The notes under the pieces: model-generated
What the model saw: only the letters and a program-made list of their open reading frames with translations
Databases searched by the model: none
Told to the model about the DNA's origin: nothing
Program-made: the position numbers and the translations under genes
Origin: Methanobacterium sp.
Lineage (GTDB): Archaea > Methanobacteriota > Methanobacteria > Methanobacteriales > Methanobacteriaceae
Length of the DNA stretch: 5,075 bases
Assembly (NCBI GenBank): GCA_016222945.1
Contig: JACRPY010000001.1
Coordinates: forward strand, 1 to 5,075
Reading direction: 5' to 3'
Shown here: one piece after another, positions 1 through 5,075 of the stretch
How positions within the stretch are numbered: the stretch's first letter is position 1
How the letters are laid out: each line of letters begins with the position of its first letter

Positions 1-2
1 TT

Positions 3-1229
3 AATGGAAACAATCATTATGCTCTAATCCTCGGAAAACTTGGTAATAATTATATCATACAGGATCCGTTCCTGGGAACAGTAATCATGAGCCAAGAACA
101 GTTTAATAAGTATTATACTGGAAATGTGTTGACTATGAATTTTGAAGGATTAGGAACATTGTTAAGTATTGATGAAATGAAGGGACTGTTTGGTGGTGTT
201 GTGGATTCGTCTGTGTCTAGTGGTTTGGGTGCATTTAATTGGGAGCCTGATTCTCAGAAGATTAAGGATTGGTATAATAATTTACCTCCAGAAAAAAGAG
301 AGGAACTTAAAAAGAATTTGAATTATGGTACAAATAGTGCAGTGGAGTCTTGGATGAGTAATGTACAACCTGATCCATTGGCTGCAGCAATATTAATAAC
401 TCTTTGCATCGGAGGATTCATCATACTTACTGGCGGGGCAGGAGCTGCTGTCATAGTGCCACTTATACCATTTATGGGTGAATCAGCAGCGGCAGGAACT
501 GTAACTGTAGAAACAGCTGCAGCTGCTGCAGCAACAGGAACAGCTACAGGAATAGGAATAACAGCCACATTAATCAATGCATTGCCGAGACCATTACAAC
601 CAGTAGCTAGGCTTATATTGGAAAGGATCCCACAATGGGGAATTAATCTTTTGGATTGGGGTTTTAAGGGTTTTTCTGTGTATAGTATGGATGTGTTGGG
701 TATTGGTCAAAGTGTTTTTGAGATTTTGGGGCCGCGTATATCTGGATCTTTAGGGTATGGTATTTCTTCGCTTATTAGAAATCCTTTCTATCAGCTAACT
801 TCTTTACAGTTGAATACATTGCAACTGGCAGATTATTATAATAAAACCAACCAAGATAACATCATTAGTAGAATAAATAATTATGCTAAGCAGGGTTACA
901 ATGCTGCTGTTAATTGGACTAATACGACATATAACAATTATATAAAACCCTTGGCTGATAAATTTAAACAGGAAAGAACAGAGTATCAGAAGAAAGGAGT
1001 AGTTAAGTATCTTGGAGATAAATATACTCAAACTAAAACTTTTGTTAAGGAAACTGCTCCTAAGATTGTGAAATATTATAATAAGACTGTTAAGCCGTGG
1101 ATGGAGAAGAATGTTAAACCTGCCATGCATAAACGTTTAGATCCTGTTTGGAGTCATCCTGCTACACAATGGCTTGTGAAAAATGTGCCTGGCGCTAAAC
1201 ATGTGACAGATCGTTTAGGATGGTTTTGA
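3..1229 (+). CDS. C39 peptidase-double-glycine-cargo protein, 5' partial (putative self-processing effector)
   Basis: The frame is open from the window edge, so the first ATG (87) is internal; 408 residues are visible. They begin with the last part of a C39 cysteine-peptidase domain: NGNNHYALILG carries the catalytic His (codon 15-17) and YIIQDPFLGT the catalytic Asp (63-65), followed by the usual closing segment EQFNKYYTG. The catalytic Cys would lie upstream of the window. About 14 residues later comes LSIDEMKGLFGG (162-197), a canonical double-glycine site. The cargo that follows has an acidic/amphipathic stretch, a strong hydrophobic Gly/Ala-rich segment (about 378-480) continuing into an Ala/Thr/Gly-rich stretch (to about 590), a second apolar region (about 630-790), and a Lys/Tyr-rich helical tail with 11-residue periodicity (about 960-1150). 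C39 enzymes normally cut bacteriocin leaders after GG; here substrate and enzyme are one chain. The hydrophobic hairpin suggests a membrane-active payload, but no toxin family is recognised. The tail is duplicated at 2578-2952. Confidence 0.85.
   Translation, partial: NGNNHYALILGKLGNNYIIQDPFLGTVIMSQEQFNKYYTGNVLTMNFEGLGTLLSIDEMKGLFGGVVDSSVSSGLGAFNWEPDSQKIKDWYNNLPPEKREELKKNLNYGTNSAVESWMSNVQPDPLAAAILITLCIGGFIILTGGAGAAVIVPLIPFMGESAAAGTVTVETAAAAAATGTATGIGITATLINALPRPLQPVARLILERIPQWGINLLDWGFKGFSVYSMDVLGIGQSVFEILGPRISGSLGYGISSLIRNPFYQLTSLQLNTLQLADYYNKTNQDNIISRINNYAKQGYNAAVNWTNTTYNNYIKPLADKFKQERTEYQKKGVVKYLGDKYTQTKTFVKETAPKIVKYYNKTVKPWMEKNVKPAMHKRLDPVWSHPATQWLVKNVPGAKHVTDRLGWF
162..197 (+). other. 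double-glycine (GG) leader-type cleavage motif
   Basis: The encoded residues are LSIDEMKGLFGG. Against the bacteriocin double-glycine consensus LSxxELxxIxGG, every key position is met: L at -12, S at -11, E at -8, M at -7, L at -4, G at -2 and G at -1. Cleavage would fall after codon 195-197 and leave a cargo beginning VVDSS. The motif sits just after the C39 peptidase domain of the same protein. The match is seen directly; cleavage is inferred from the known specificity of C39 peptidases. Confidence 0.75.
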
Positions 1230-1268
1230 AATAAGTTAGGAGTATGGTAAAACTTATAGAAAAATTTT

Positions 1269-1274
1269 AGGTGA
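1269..1274 (+). promoter_or_regulatory. ribosome binding site for the 1281 gene
   Basis: AGGTGA lies six bases before the ATG at 1281 and matches the archaeal 16S rRNA 3' end (anti-SD CACCUCC). It supports the 1281 start. Confidence 0.75.
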
Positions 1275-1280
1275 CAAATA

Positions 1281-1976
1281 ATGGCAGTTTTTGAAAAGTA
1301 TGATGTGGATGGTCTTGGTGAAGTAGTAATTGAAATTAAGAAATTGAAGGAAGAGGGTTATTATTTTGGTTTGTTGATGACAAATTTGGAGTATGGCTGG
1401 TTTGTTGATAATGAAACTGCTTATAAAGAACTGAAATGTGAGGTTGTGAATATGGGACGTGAATTTTTAGGGTACCAACCTATTAATTTACCTCCTTTTA
1501 CAAGAGTAATTGCATATCAAGACCTACAAAGCCTATATAATGTTCTAACTGGAATATATGTTACTTGTATTGGTAGACAATTAAATTCAGAAGAGATGGA
1601 AAAAATTTCCGACAACCTAGAAATCCGCATAATGAAAAACATGACACAATTCGACCAAATCATGGAAAAACCTGAAATAAATAAGGATTACTTTAAAAAA
1701 TTACGGAAAATCAAATGGGGAAAGAATTCCAGAAATTTATGTCTTGAGTTGGGAGAACTTAAGTTATATGCAGGATTTCCTAGAAGAAGAACACCTGCAA
1801 GGTTTCAGATAGAACAGGATCTTTTAGATCAGTTTCTTGCTGCTTGTAGTGCGGTGAATAATAGTCGGGATAAAATAGAACAGGAAGATGTTATTGTTGC
1901 TTTTAAAACGTATTTTAAGCTTTTGAAAACTGATCTTCCTGATTTAGTGGATAGATTAGAAAAAGGGTCCATATAA
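1281..1976 (+). CDS. hypothetical soluble protein, putative immunity/partner of the upstream cargo protein
   Basis: The product has 231 residues, no signal peptide and no membrane segment, is charged and probably mostly helical. I do not recognise the family. It is a paralogue of the product of 2966-3736. Shared features are an N-terminal DVDGLGEV..EIK segment, an NMGR...PPF block in the middle, EEMEK, YFKKLRKIKWG, and a best-conserved C-terminal block RDKI...DV..A.KTYFKLLKTDLP.LVD.L (residues about 187-228; 25 of 42 identical by hand count). The N-terminal third is much more divergent. In both places the gene lies directly behind the same type of Lys/Tyr-rich cargo tail, so the pair was probably duplicated as a unit. 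That arrangement is typical of effector/immunity pairs; a chaperone or secretion adaptor is an alternative. The gap to the upstream gene is 51 bases and to the RDD gene 15, so the three are probably cotranscribed. Confidence 0.85.
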   Translation: MAVFEKYDVDGLGEVVIEIKKLKEEGYYFGLLMTNLEYGWFVDNETAYKELKCEVVNMGREFLGYQPINLPPFTRVIAYQDLQSLYNVLTGIYVTCIGRQLNSEEMEKISDNLEIRIMKNMTQFDQIMEKPEINKDYFKKLRKIKWGKNSRNLCLELGELKLYAGFPRRRTPARFQIEQDLLDQFLAACSAVNNSRDKIEQEDVIVAFKTYFKLLKTDLPDLVDRLEKGSI

Positions 1977-1982
1977 AGGGAG
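1977..1982 (+). promoter_or_regulatory. ribosome binding site for the RDD gene
   Basis: AGGGAG immediately follows the stop codon of the upstream gene and lies nine bases before ATG 1992. It selects 1992 over the out-of-frame ATG at 1987. Confidence 0.65.
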
Positions 1983-1991
1983 TTTGATGGT

Positions 1992-2426
1992 ATGGGTTTT
2001 AGTGAGTCTGGGTTTGAGTTTGTGTCTGTTTGGCGGAGAGCTGCAGCTTTTTTAGTTGATTTGTTTTTATTGTTCATTTTTTGTGGTTTAATATTTTTTG
2101 GAGGTTTAAGTTCTTCAAACATGCTTATAGCAGTTTTATTCCTTTTAATATGTACTATAATCTTTTTTGGGTATTTCATTTTCTTTGAAGGCCCCCTAAG
2201 TGGAAGCACACCGGGCAAACAACTCCTCTCAATAATCGTAGTTGATCAAAATAACCTCCAACCCATATCCTACCAAAAAAGCATCATAAGAAACATTCTA
2301 AGAATAATAGACCTATTCCCGTACATAATACCTGGACTAATAGGTTTAATTGCAATTATAACATCAAAAAAGAAGCAAAGACTCGGCGACAAAGCAGCAA
2401 AAACAATCGTAATCAAAAAAAAATAG
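1992..2426 (+). CDS. RDD family membrane protein
   Basis: The product is a 144-residue integral membrane protein with the marks of the RDD family (PF06271). Near the N-terminus is WRRAAAFLVDLFLL, holding the conserved Arg and Asp of the first membrane helix. A second helix follows (residues about 44-66), then the family's GSTPGKQLLSIIVVD loop (about 71-86), RNILRIID, a third apolar segment (about 112-126), and the closing QRLGDKAAKTIVIKKK. Length and order are those of a minimal single-domain RDD protein. RDD proteins are a loose family; some are implicated in ion or compatible-solute transport, and most are uncharacterised. Only 15 bases separate it from the preceding gene, so it is probably in the same operon as the C39 cargo protein. 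If the cargo is membrane-active, a membrane-resident protector is conceivable, but nothing in the sequence proves it. No RDD gene follows the second copy of the module. Base use changes near 2190 from G/T-rich to A/C-rich. Confidence 0.9.
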   Translation: MGFSESGFEFVSVWRRAAAFLVDLFLLFIFCGLIFFGGLSSSNMLIAVLFLLICTIIFFGYFIFFEGPLSGSTPGKQLLSIIVVDQNNLQPISYQKSIIRNILRIIDLFPYIIPGLIGLIAIITSKKKQRLGDKAAKTIVIKKK

Positions 2427-2479
2427 ATAAAAAAAAGCTAGAAAAATAATTATTTAATTCTCTGTTAATATCAAACTGG

Positions 2480-2493
2480 TTTTATATTTTTTT
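2480..2493 (+). terminator. oligo-T tract, probable archaeal terminator of the first operon
   Basis: TTTTATATTTTTTT lies about 55 bases after the RDD stop codon and contains a run of seven T. Euryarchaeal transcription commonly ends at such tracts without a hairpin. The same bases contain TTTTATAT and could instead be a TATA box driving the 2966 gene; the sequence alone does not decide. Confidence 0.45.
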
Positions 2494-2517
2494 AATGATG
2501 ATAAACACGCAGGGATG

Positions 2518-2952
2518 GTTAATGGGATTATGAATGCTGCAGGTAATTTTGCATGATGGATTAATCAAGTTTAATGAGGCCAAGCTGCAACAAGTAGTTT
2601 AGTTGATAATTTTAAAGCCGCTGCCAAAGGTGCTTACACTAAAACTGTTCAACCTGCTTTAGATAGGTTTAATCAAGAAAGAACAGAATATCAAAAGAAA
2701 GGTTTAGTTAAGTATGTTCAATCTAAATATAATCAAACTAAAACTTATGTTAAAGAAACCACTACTAAGGCTGTGAAGTATTATAAGAGTAATGTTAGGC
2801 CGTGGATGGAGCAGAATGTTAAACCTGCAATACATAAACGTTTAGACCCTGTTGTGAATAATCCAGTTTATAAAGCCGTTAGAAACTTGCCAGGAATAAA
2901 ACAGGTGGCTGACGGTGCAAGCTGGTTTGCAAGAGGGCTGGGAATTTGGTAG
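2518..2952 (+). pseudogene. headless 3' remnant of a second cargo protein
   Basis: One frame reads NGIMNAAGNFA, stop, WINQV, stop, stop (TGA 2554, TAA 2572, TGA 2575), then stays open from 2578 to the TAG at 2950-2952. It encodes about 124 residues of Lys/Tyr-rich helical tail ending GASWFARGLGIW. There is no C39 domain, no double-glycine site, no plausible start codon and no ribosome site at its head. From 2662 to 2853 it matches the tail encoded at 957-1148 with about 47 of 64 residues identical, including QERTEYQKKG, QTKT.VKET, PWME.NVKPA and HKRLDPV. It is the 3' end of an older or displaced member of the same protein family, still joined to its partner gene, which starts 13 bases after the stop. 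The left boundary is approximate. It could be a dead relic or a silent payload donor; I cannot tell which. Confidence 0.8.
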
Positions 2953-2955
2953 GAA
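2951..2955 (+). promoter_or_regulatory. ribosome binding site that decides the start at 2966
   Basis: AGGAA overlaps the stop codon of the remnant tail and lies ten bases before ATG 2966, but only one before ATG 2957 and downstream of the in-frame GTG at 2915. The spacing favours 2966, which also gives an MA- N-terminus like that of the paralogue (MAVFEKY). Confidence 0.6.
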
Positions 2956-2965
2956 GATGATAAAA

Positions 2966-3736
2966 ATGGCGTATGATGAGTTTAAATATATAAAAAAAGA
3001 TTATAATTCTTTGATTGATGAGTTTGGTGATGTTGATGGTGTTAGGGAGTTGGCTGATGAAATAAAAGGTTTGTATGACTCTGAATTATATGAACGGTTT
3101 TTTAAAACATGGAAGTATACAGATAAACATCATAATAAGGTTAAATTCAATGAAGAAGAAGATAAAAAATTAAGAGTAGCTCATCTTGCTTATGAGAATA
3201 TGGGTCGCCCCATTATTTATGGTCCTCCTTTCAGTGATTTAATTACTTTTTTTGAAGTTTACAGAATGTATTCATTCTTTTTAGATGTTTATCAGATGAA
3301 TACAGGGAAAGAATTAGGTTACGAGGAAATGGAAAAACTACATCTTTGTAAACTAGATGAACATCTCATTTTTGCCCTAGATAAATTTGATGAAGTTACT
3401 GAAACTCTTGAACCTACAGCAGAATATTTCCAAAAACTAAAAAAAGTTAAATGGAAAAACAAAAAAACAAAAAAACTCTTTGAAAAACTACATATTCTAT
3501 TTGAGGAGATAAAGCGTATAAAATGGGGTGTTAATAAAGCTACTACTGTTGGAATTTCAGAAAAGAAGTTTACTTTATTATTAGCTGGTTGTAACGTGAT
3601 AAACGATGCTAGAGATAAAATAAACATGCAAGATATCCTAATTGCATATAAAACTTATTTTAAACTCCTTAAAACAGATTTACCTTTACTAGTGGATAAA
3701 TTATGGGAAATAAATAAATCTAAAGTGGATAAATAA
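2966..3736 (+). CDS. hypothetical soluble protein, paralogue of the 1281-1976 product (putative immunity/partner)
   Basis: The product has 256 residues from ATG 2966 and is soluble, charged and probably helical, with no signal peptide or membrane segment. It matches the 231-residue paralogue over DVDGV.ELADEIK near the N-terminus, ENMGR....PPF, YEEMEK, YFQKLKKVKW and the C-terminal block RDKI...DI..AYKTYFKLLKTDLP.LVD (residues about 207-248). Extra length lies mainly in the N-terminal third (about residues 32-70) and in a Lys-rich insert where the KVKWKNK element is echoed by KRIKWGVNK about 25 residues later. Its frame is intact although the cargo gene before it is headless. Retention of a partner after loss of the effector body is what would be expected if it protects against an effector still made elsewhere. 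ATG 2957 and GTG 2915 are alternative starts, the latter overlapping the remnant tail. The family is unrecognised and the role is inferred from position only. Confidence 0.85.
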   Translation: MAYDEFKYIKKDYNSLIDEFGDVDGVRELADEIKGLYDSELYERFFKTWKYTDKHHNKVKFNEEEDKKLRVAHLAYENMGRPIIYGPPFSDLITFFEVYRMYSFFLDVYQMNTGKELGYEEMEKLHLCKLDEHLIFALDKFDEVTETLEPTAEYFQKLKKVKWKNKKTKKLFEKLHILFEEIKRIKWGVNKATTVGISEKKFTLLLAGCNVINDARDKINMQDILIAYKTYFKLLKTDLPLLVDKLWEINKSKVDK

Positions 3737-3747
3737 TGAATTGTTAA

Positions 3748-3753
3748 TTTTTT
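3748..3753 (+). terminator. oligo-T tract after the 2966 gene
   Basis: A run of six T within TTAATTTTTTAAT lies 12 bases after the stop codon. It could end transcription of the second module, but it is short and has no hairpin. Confidence 0.35.
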
Positions 3754-4086
3754 AATATTCATTATAAACCTGCCGAATCTGCACCGAACACTAGTTTGTG
3801 CAGAGCTATGGCTTTAGGGAACCTACTAAACAGTTTAGGTGCAAAGGCAGATGCTAATTTTATATCACAGATTGGAGGATTAACCCGTCAAGGCATCAGC
3901 AGGCATGGCCTGTCACAAGGAGCACAATAGTATGGAATACAACTAACAGGATTAAAAGTTGATTCTGGAGACAACTACATCATACAAGACCCGTTCCTCG
4001 GAACAGTTGTTATGACCACAGAACAATTCAACAAATACTACACCGGCAACGCACTAACCACAAATCCAAACGGAAGAGGAACAACC

Positions 4087-4122
4087 CTAAGCATAGAAGA
4101 AATGAAAGGATTGTTTGGCGGT
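4087..4122 (+). other. double-glycine (GG) leader-type motif, second copy
   Basis: The encoded LSIEEMKGLFGG differs from the first copy only by Glu for Asp at -9. It again meets the LSxxELxxIxGG pattern and again lies just after the end of a C39 domain, here a broken one. Residues after it (VHIIGYDKLDG) share nothing with those after the first copy. Confidence 0.7.
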
Positions 4123-4158
4123 GTGCATATTATTGGTTATGATAAGTTAGATGGTGTG

Positions 4159-4470
4159 TGGGGTGGTGGGGCTGTTAAATGGTTTTATAGTACGGTGTTA
4201 GGTGCGGATGAAAAGGGTAATATGCCTTTATTCGGTAGATATAATCCTATGAGTTATCTTCCACCAATGATGGTTATGGATTATACTATTACAAAGGAAT
4301 ATGAAGCTTTAGATAAGGCTTGGCAAACGGGTAATCCTTGGGATTTCTGGGATTACACTTTTCTAACTATTCCTGGCTATAAAAATTTGAAGAACATGTG
4401 GGGCGGAGGAAACCTTCAATGGTGCTTAGAAACGTTATTTGGAATAGATGAAAATGGTAACATGTCATTG
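4159..4470 (+). repeat. internal protein repeat in the third cargo (two 24-residue units)
   Basis: Units at 4159-4230 and 4399-4470 encode WGGGxxxWxxxT..GxDExGNMxL, with 13 of 24 residues identical and no gaps. They are 240 bases apart start to start. The DE.GN.. loop slightly resembles acidic metal-binding loops, but the spacing fits no calcium-binding family I can name. Confidence 0.6.
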
Positions 4471-4950
4471 GGAAACACCCTAATTAATGTTGTATCACTA
4501 ATCCCAATTGCAAGAGTGGTGTCTTGGGGAGGTAAAGCCATAAAAAGTGGAGGAATACTAGAAAAACTAGGAATACAAGGACTAAACCTAGGCGACAACA
4601 TCATAGTAAATGAGTTCAGCAAATTTACAGGATGGTTAGGTAAGCAGATTGATTTTAAGAGTCCTGAGAATTTGAAGAATGGTCTTTCTTTTGTTACTAA
4701 TTTAACTAATCCTAATCCTTTTGGACCTATTTTAGATTTGGCAGGTTATGCTGCAAAGAGAATAAATCCAGAGAGTATCATTGCTAAGGCAGCAACTGCT
4801 TTTAATACTTTTGAATTGAAACGTGGTGTTATGGAGCTTGCAACTACTTTAGTAGGGCCTGATCCAGTTAAAAAAATATCTGATCAGTGGCAAAAGGCTT
4901 ATGATTTTGGAGTTAGAATTGTTCAAGATACAAAAACTGCTTTACAGGCA

Positions 4951-5075
4951 GGACACAATTATGTTAAAGCTAAAGCTACCCAAGGATATAACTATGTTAA
5001 AGCTAAAGCTACCCAAGGATATAACTATGTTAAAGCTAAAGCTACCCAAGGATATAACTATGTTAAAGCTAAAGC
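4951..5075 (+). repeat. perfect 33-bp tandem repeat coding for 11-residue units
   Basis: Complete units lie at 4981-5013 and 5014-5046, with a third cut by the window edge at 5047-5075. A slightly diverged leading unit occupies about 4951-4980. Each unit keeps the reading frame and encodes QGYNYVKAKAT. The full units are identical base for base, which points to recent expansion. The array continues beyond the window. Confidence 0.9.

Larger units (their letters stand above)
3760..5075 (+). pseudogene. third C39-double-glycine-cargo gene, broken in the peptidase domain, 3' end outside the window
   Basis: One frame carries the N-terminal C39 core: NTSLCRAMALGNLLNSLGA with the candidate catalytic Cys at 3799-3801, then GGLTRQGISRHGLSQGAQ. 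An in-frame TAG follows at 3928-3930, then YGIQLTGLKVDS. The frame goes straight to GDNYIIQDPFLGT (Asp 3988-3990), skipping the catalytic-His segment (HYALILG in the first gene). The residue after Cys is Arg where Gly is usual, and no start codon or ribosome site precedes the domain, so the peptidase is dead. After TAG the frame is open for about 380 codons to the window edge. It contains EQFNKYYTGNALT, the GG site LSIEEMKGLFGG, and a cargo unlike that of the first gene: two WGGG...W...G.DE.GNM.L repeats, apolar segments, then Lys/Ala-rich 11-residue repeats. Automated annotation might call a CDS from ATG 4012, but that ATG has no Shine-Dalgarno site and corresponds to an internal Met of the first gene. 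Confidence 0.8.

Noticed and set aside
87..89. ATG 87 as the start of the first gene
   Set aside because: The frame is open back to the window edge and encodes the C39 His/Asp segments, so this Met is internal.
323..577. Minus-strand open frames here and at 804-1130, 1829-2218, 3319-3627 and 4416-4622
   Set aside because: Each lies opposite a conserved + strand coding region, with low-complexity or meaningless products and no family resemblance.
1244..1270. Eight-codon reading frame MVKLIEKF between the first two genes
   Set aside because: AGGAG is only one base from its ATG, and the bases are better explained as the former 3' end of the cargo gene (NKLGVW).
2915..2965. GTG 2915 or ATG 2957 as the start of the second partner gene
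   Set aside because: GTG 2915 overlaps the remnant tail in another frame and adds residues absent from the paralogue; ATG 2957 is too close to AGGA. ATG 2966 has good spacing.
3928..3930. TAG read as pyrrolysine
   Set aside because: Pyrrolysine is not known in Methanobacteriales-type archaea, TAG is used as an ordinary stop at 2424 and 2950, and the same domain has other lesions.
4012..4014. ATG 4012 as the true start of a functional third gene
   Set aside because: There is no Shine-Dalgarno site before it, it lies inside conserved C39 sequence, and the homologous Met of the first gene is internal.
4951..5075. CRISPR array
   Set aside because: The 33-base units are directly adjacent with no spacers and are in frame with coding sequence.

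Overview
The window is AT-rich and gene-dense, and every gene reads on the + strand. Shine-Dalgarno sites (AGGTGA, AGGGAG, AGGA), short oligo-T tracts at gene ends, and Lys/Asn/Tyr-rich proteins built around a C39 cysteine-peptidase domain suggest a methanogenic archaeon of the Methanobacteriales (Methanobrevibacter, Methanosphaera or Methanobacterium type). That assignment rests on style and recalled family resemblance, not on a marker gene. The window starts inside one C39 domain and stops inside a tandem repeat, so both outer genes are incomplete.

Layout. (1) 3-1229: the 3' part of a large secreted-type protein, consisting of the end of a C39 peptidase domain (catalytic His and Asp visible), then a textbook double-glycine processing motif, then a cargo of about 340 residues with a hydrophobic hairpin and a Lys/Tyr-rich helical tail. 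(2) 1281-1976: a soluble protein of unknown family. (3) 1992-2426: a small RDD-family membrane protein. (4) About 2518-2952: a headless remnant of a second cargo protein; its tail is closely related to the tail of (1). (5) 2966-3736: an intact paralogue of (2), directly after the remnant tail. (6) About 3760-5075: a third C39 protein. Its peptidase domain is broken (in-frame TAG, catalytic-His segment missing, no start), but its double-glycine motif and a new, unrelated cargo remain in an open frame that ends in perfect 33-bp repeats at the window edge.

Interpretation. The repeated order 'cargo tail, then soluble paralogue' looks like a polymorphic effector/partner array, most simply effector plus immunity protein, with one live cassette and two displaced or decayed ones. 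The most striking point is that the double-glycine site sits just downstream of the C39 domain in the same polypeptide. C39 domains cleave after double-glycine leaders, so the protein may cut itself and release its C-terminal cargo. The cargoes change completely right after this motif while the C39 end and motif are conserved, as expected of a swappable-payload system. Toxic activity, immunity function and self-cleavage are inferences; the motifs, duplications and lesions are read directly from the sequence.
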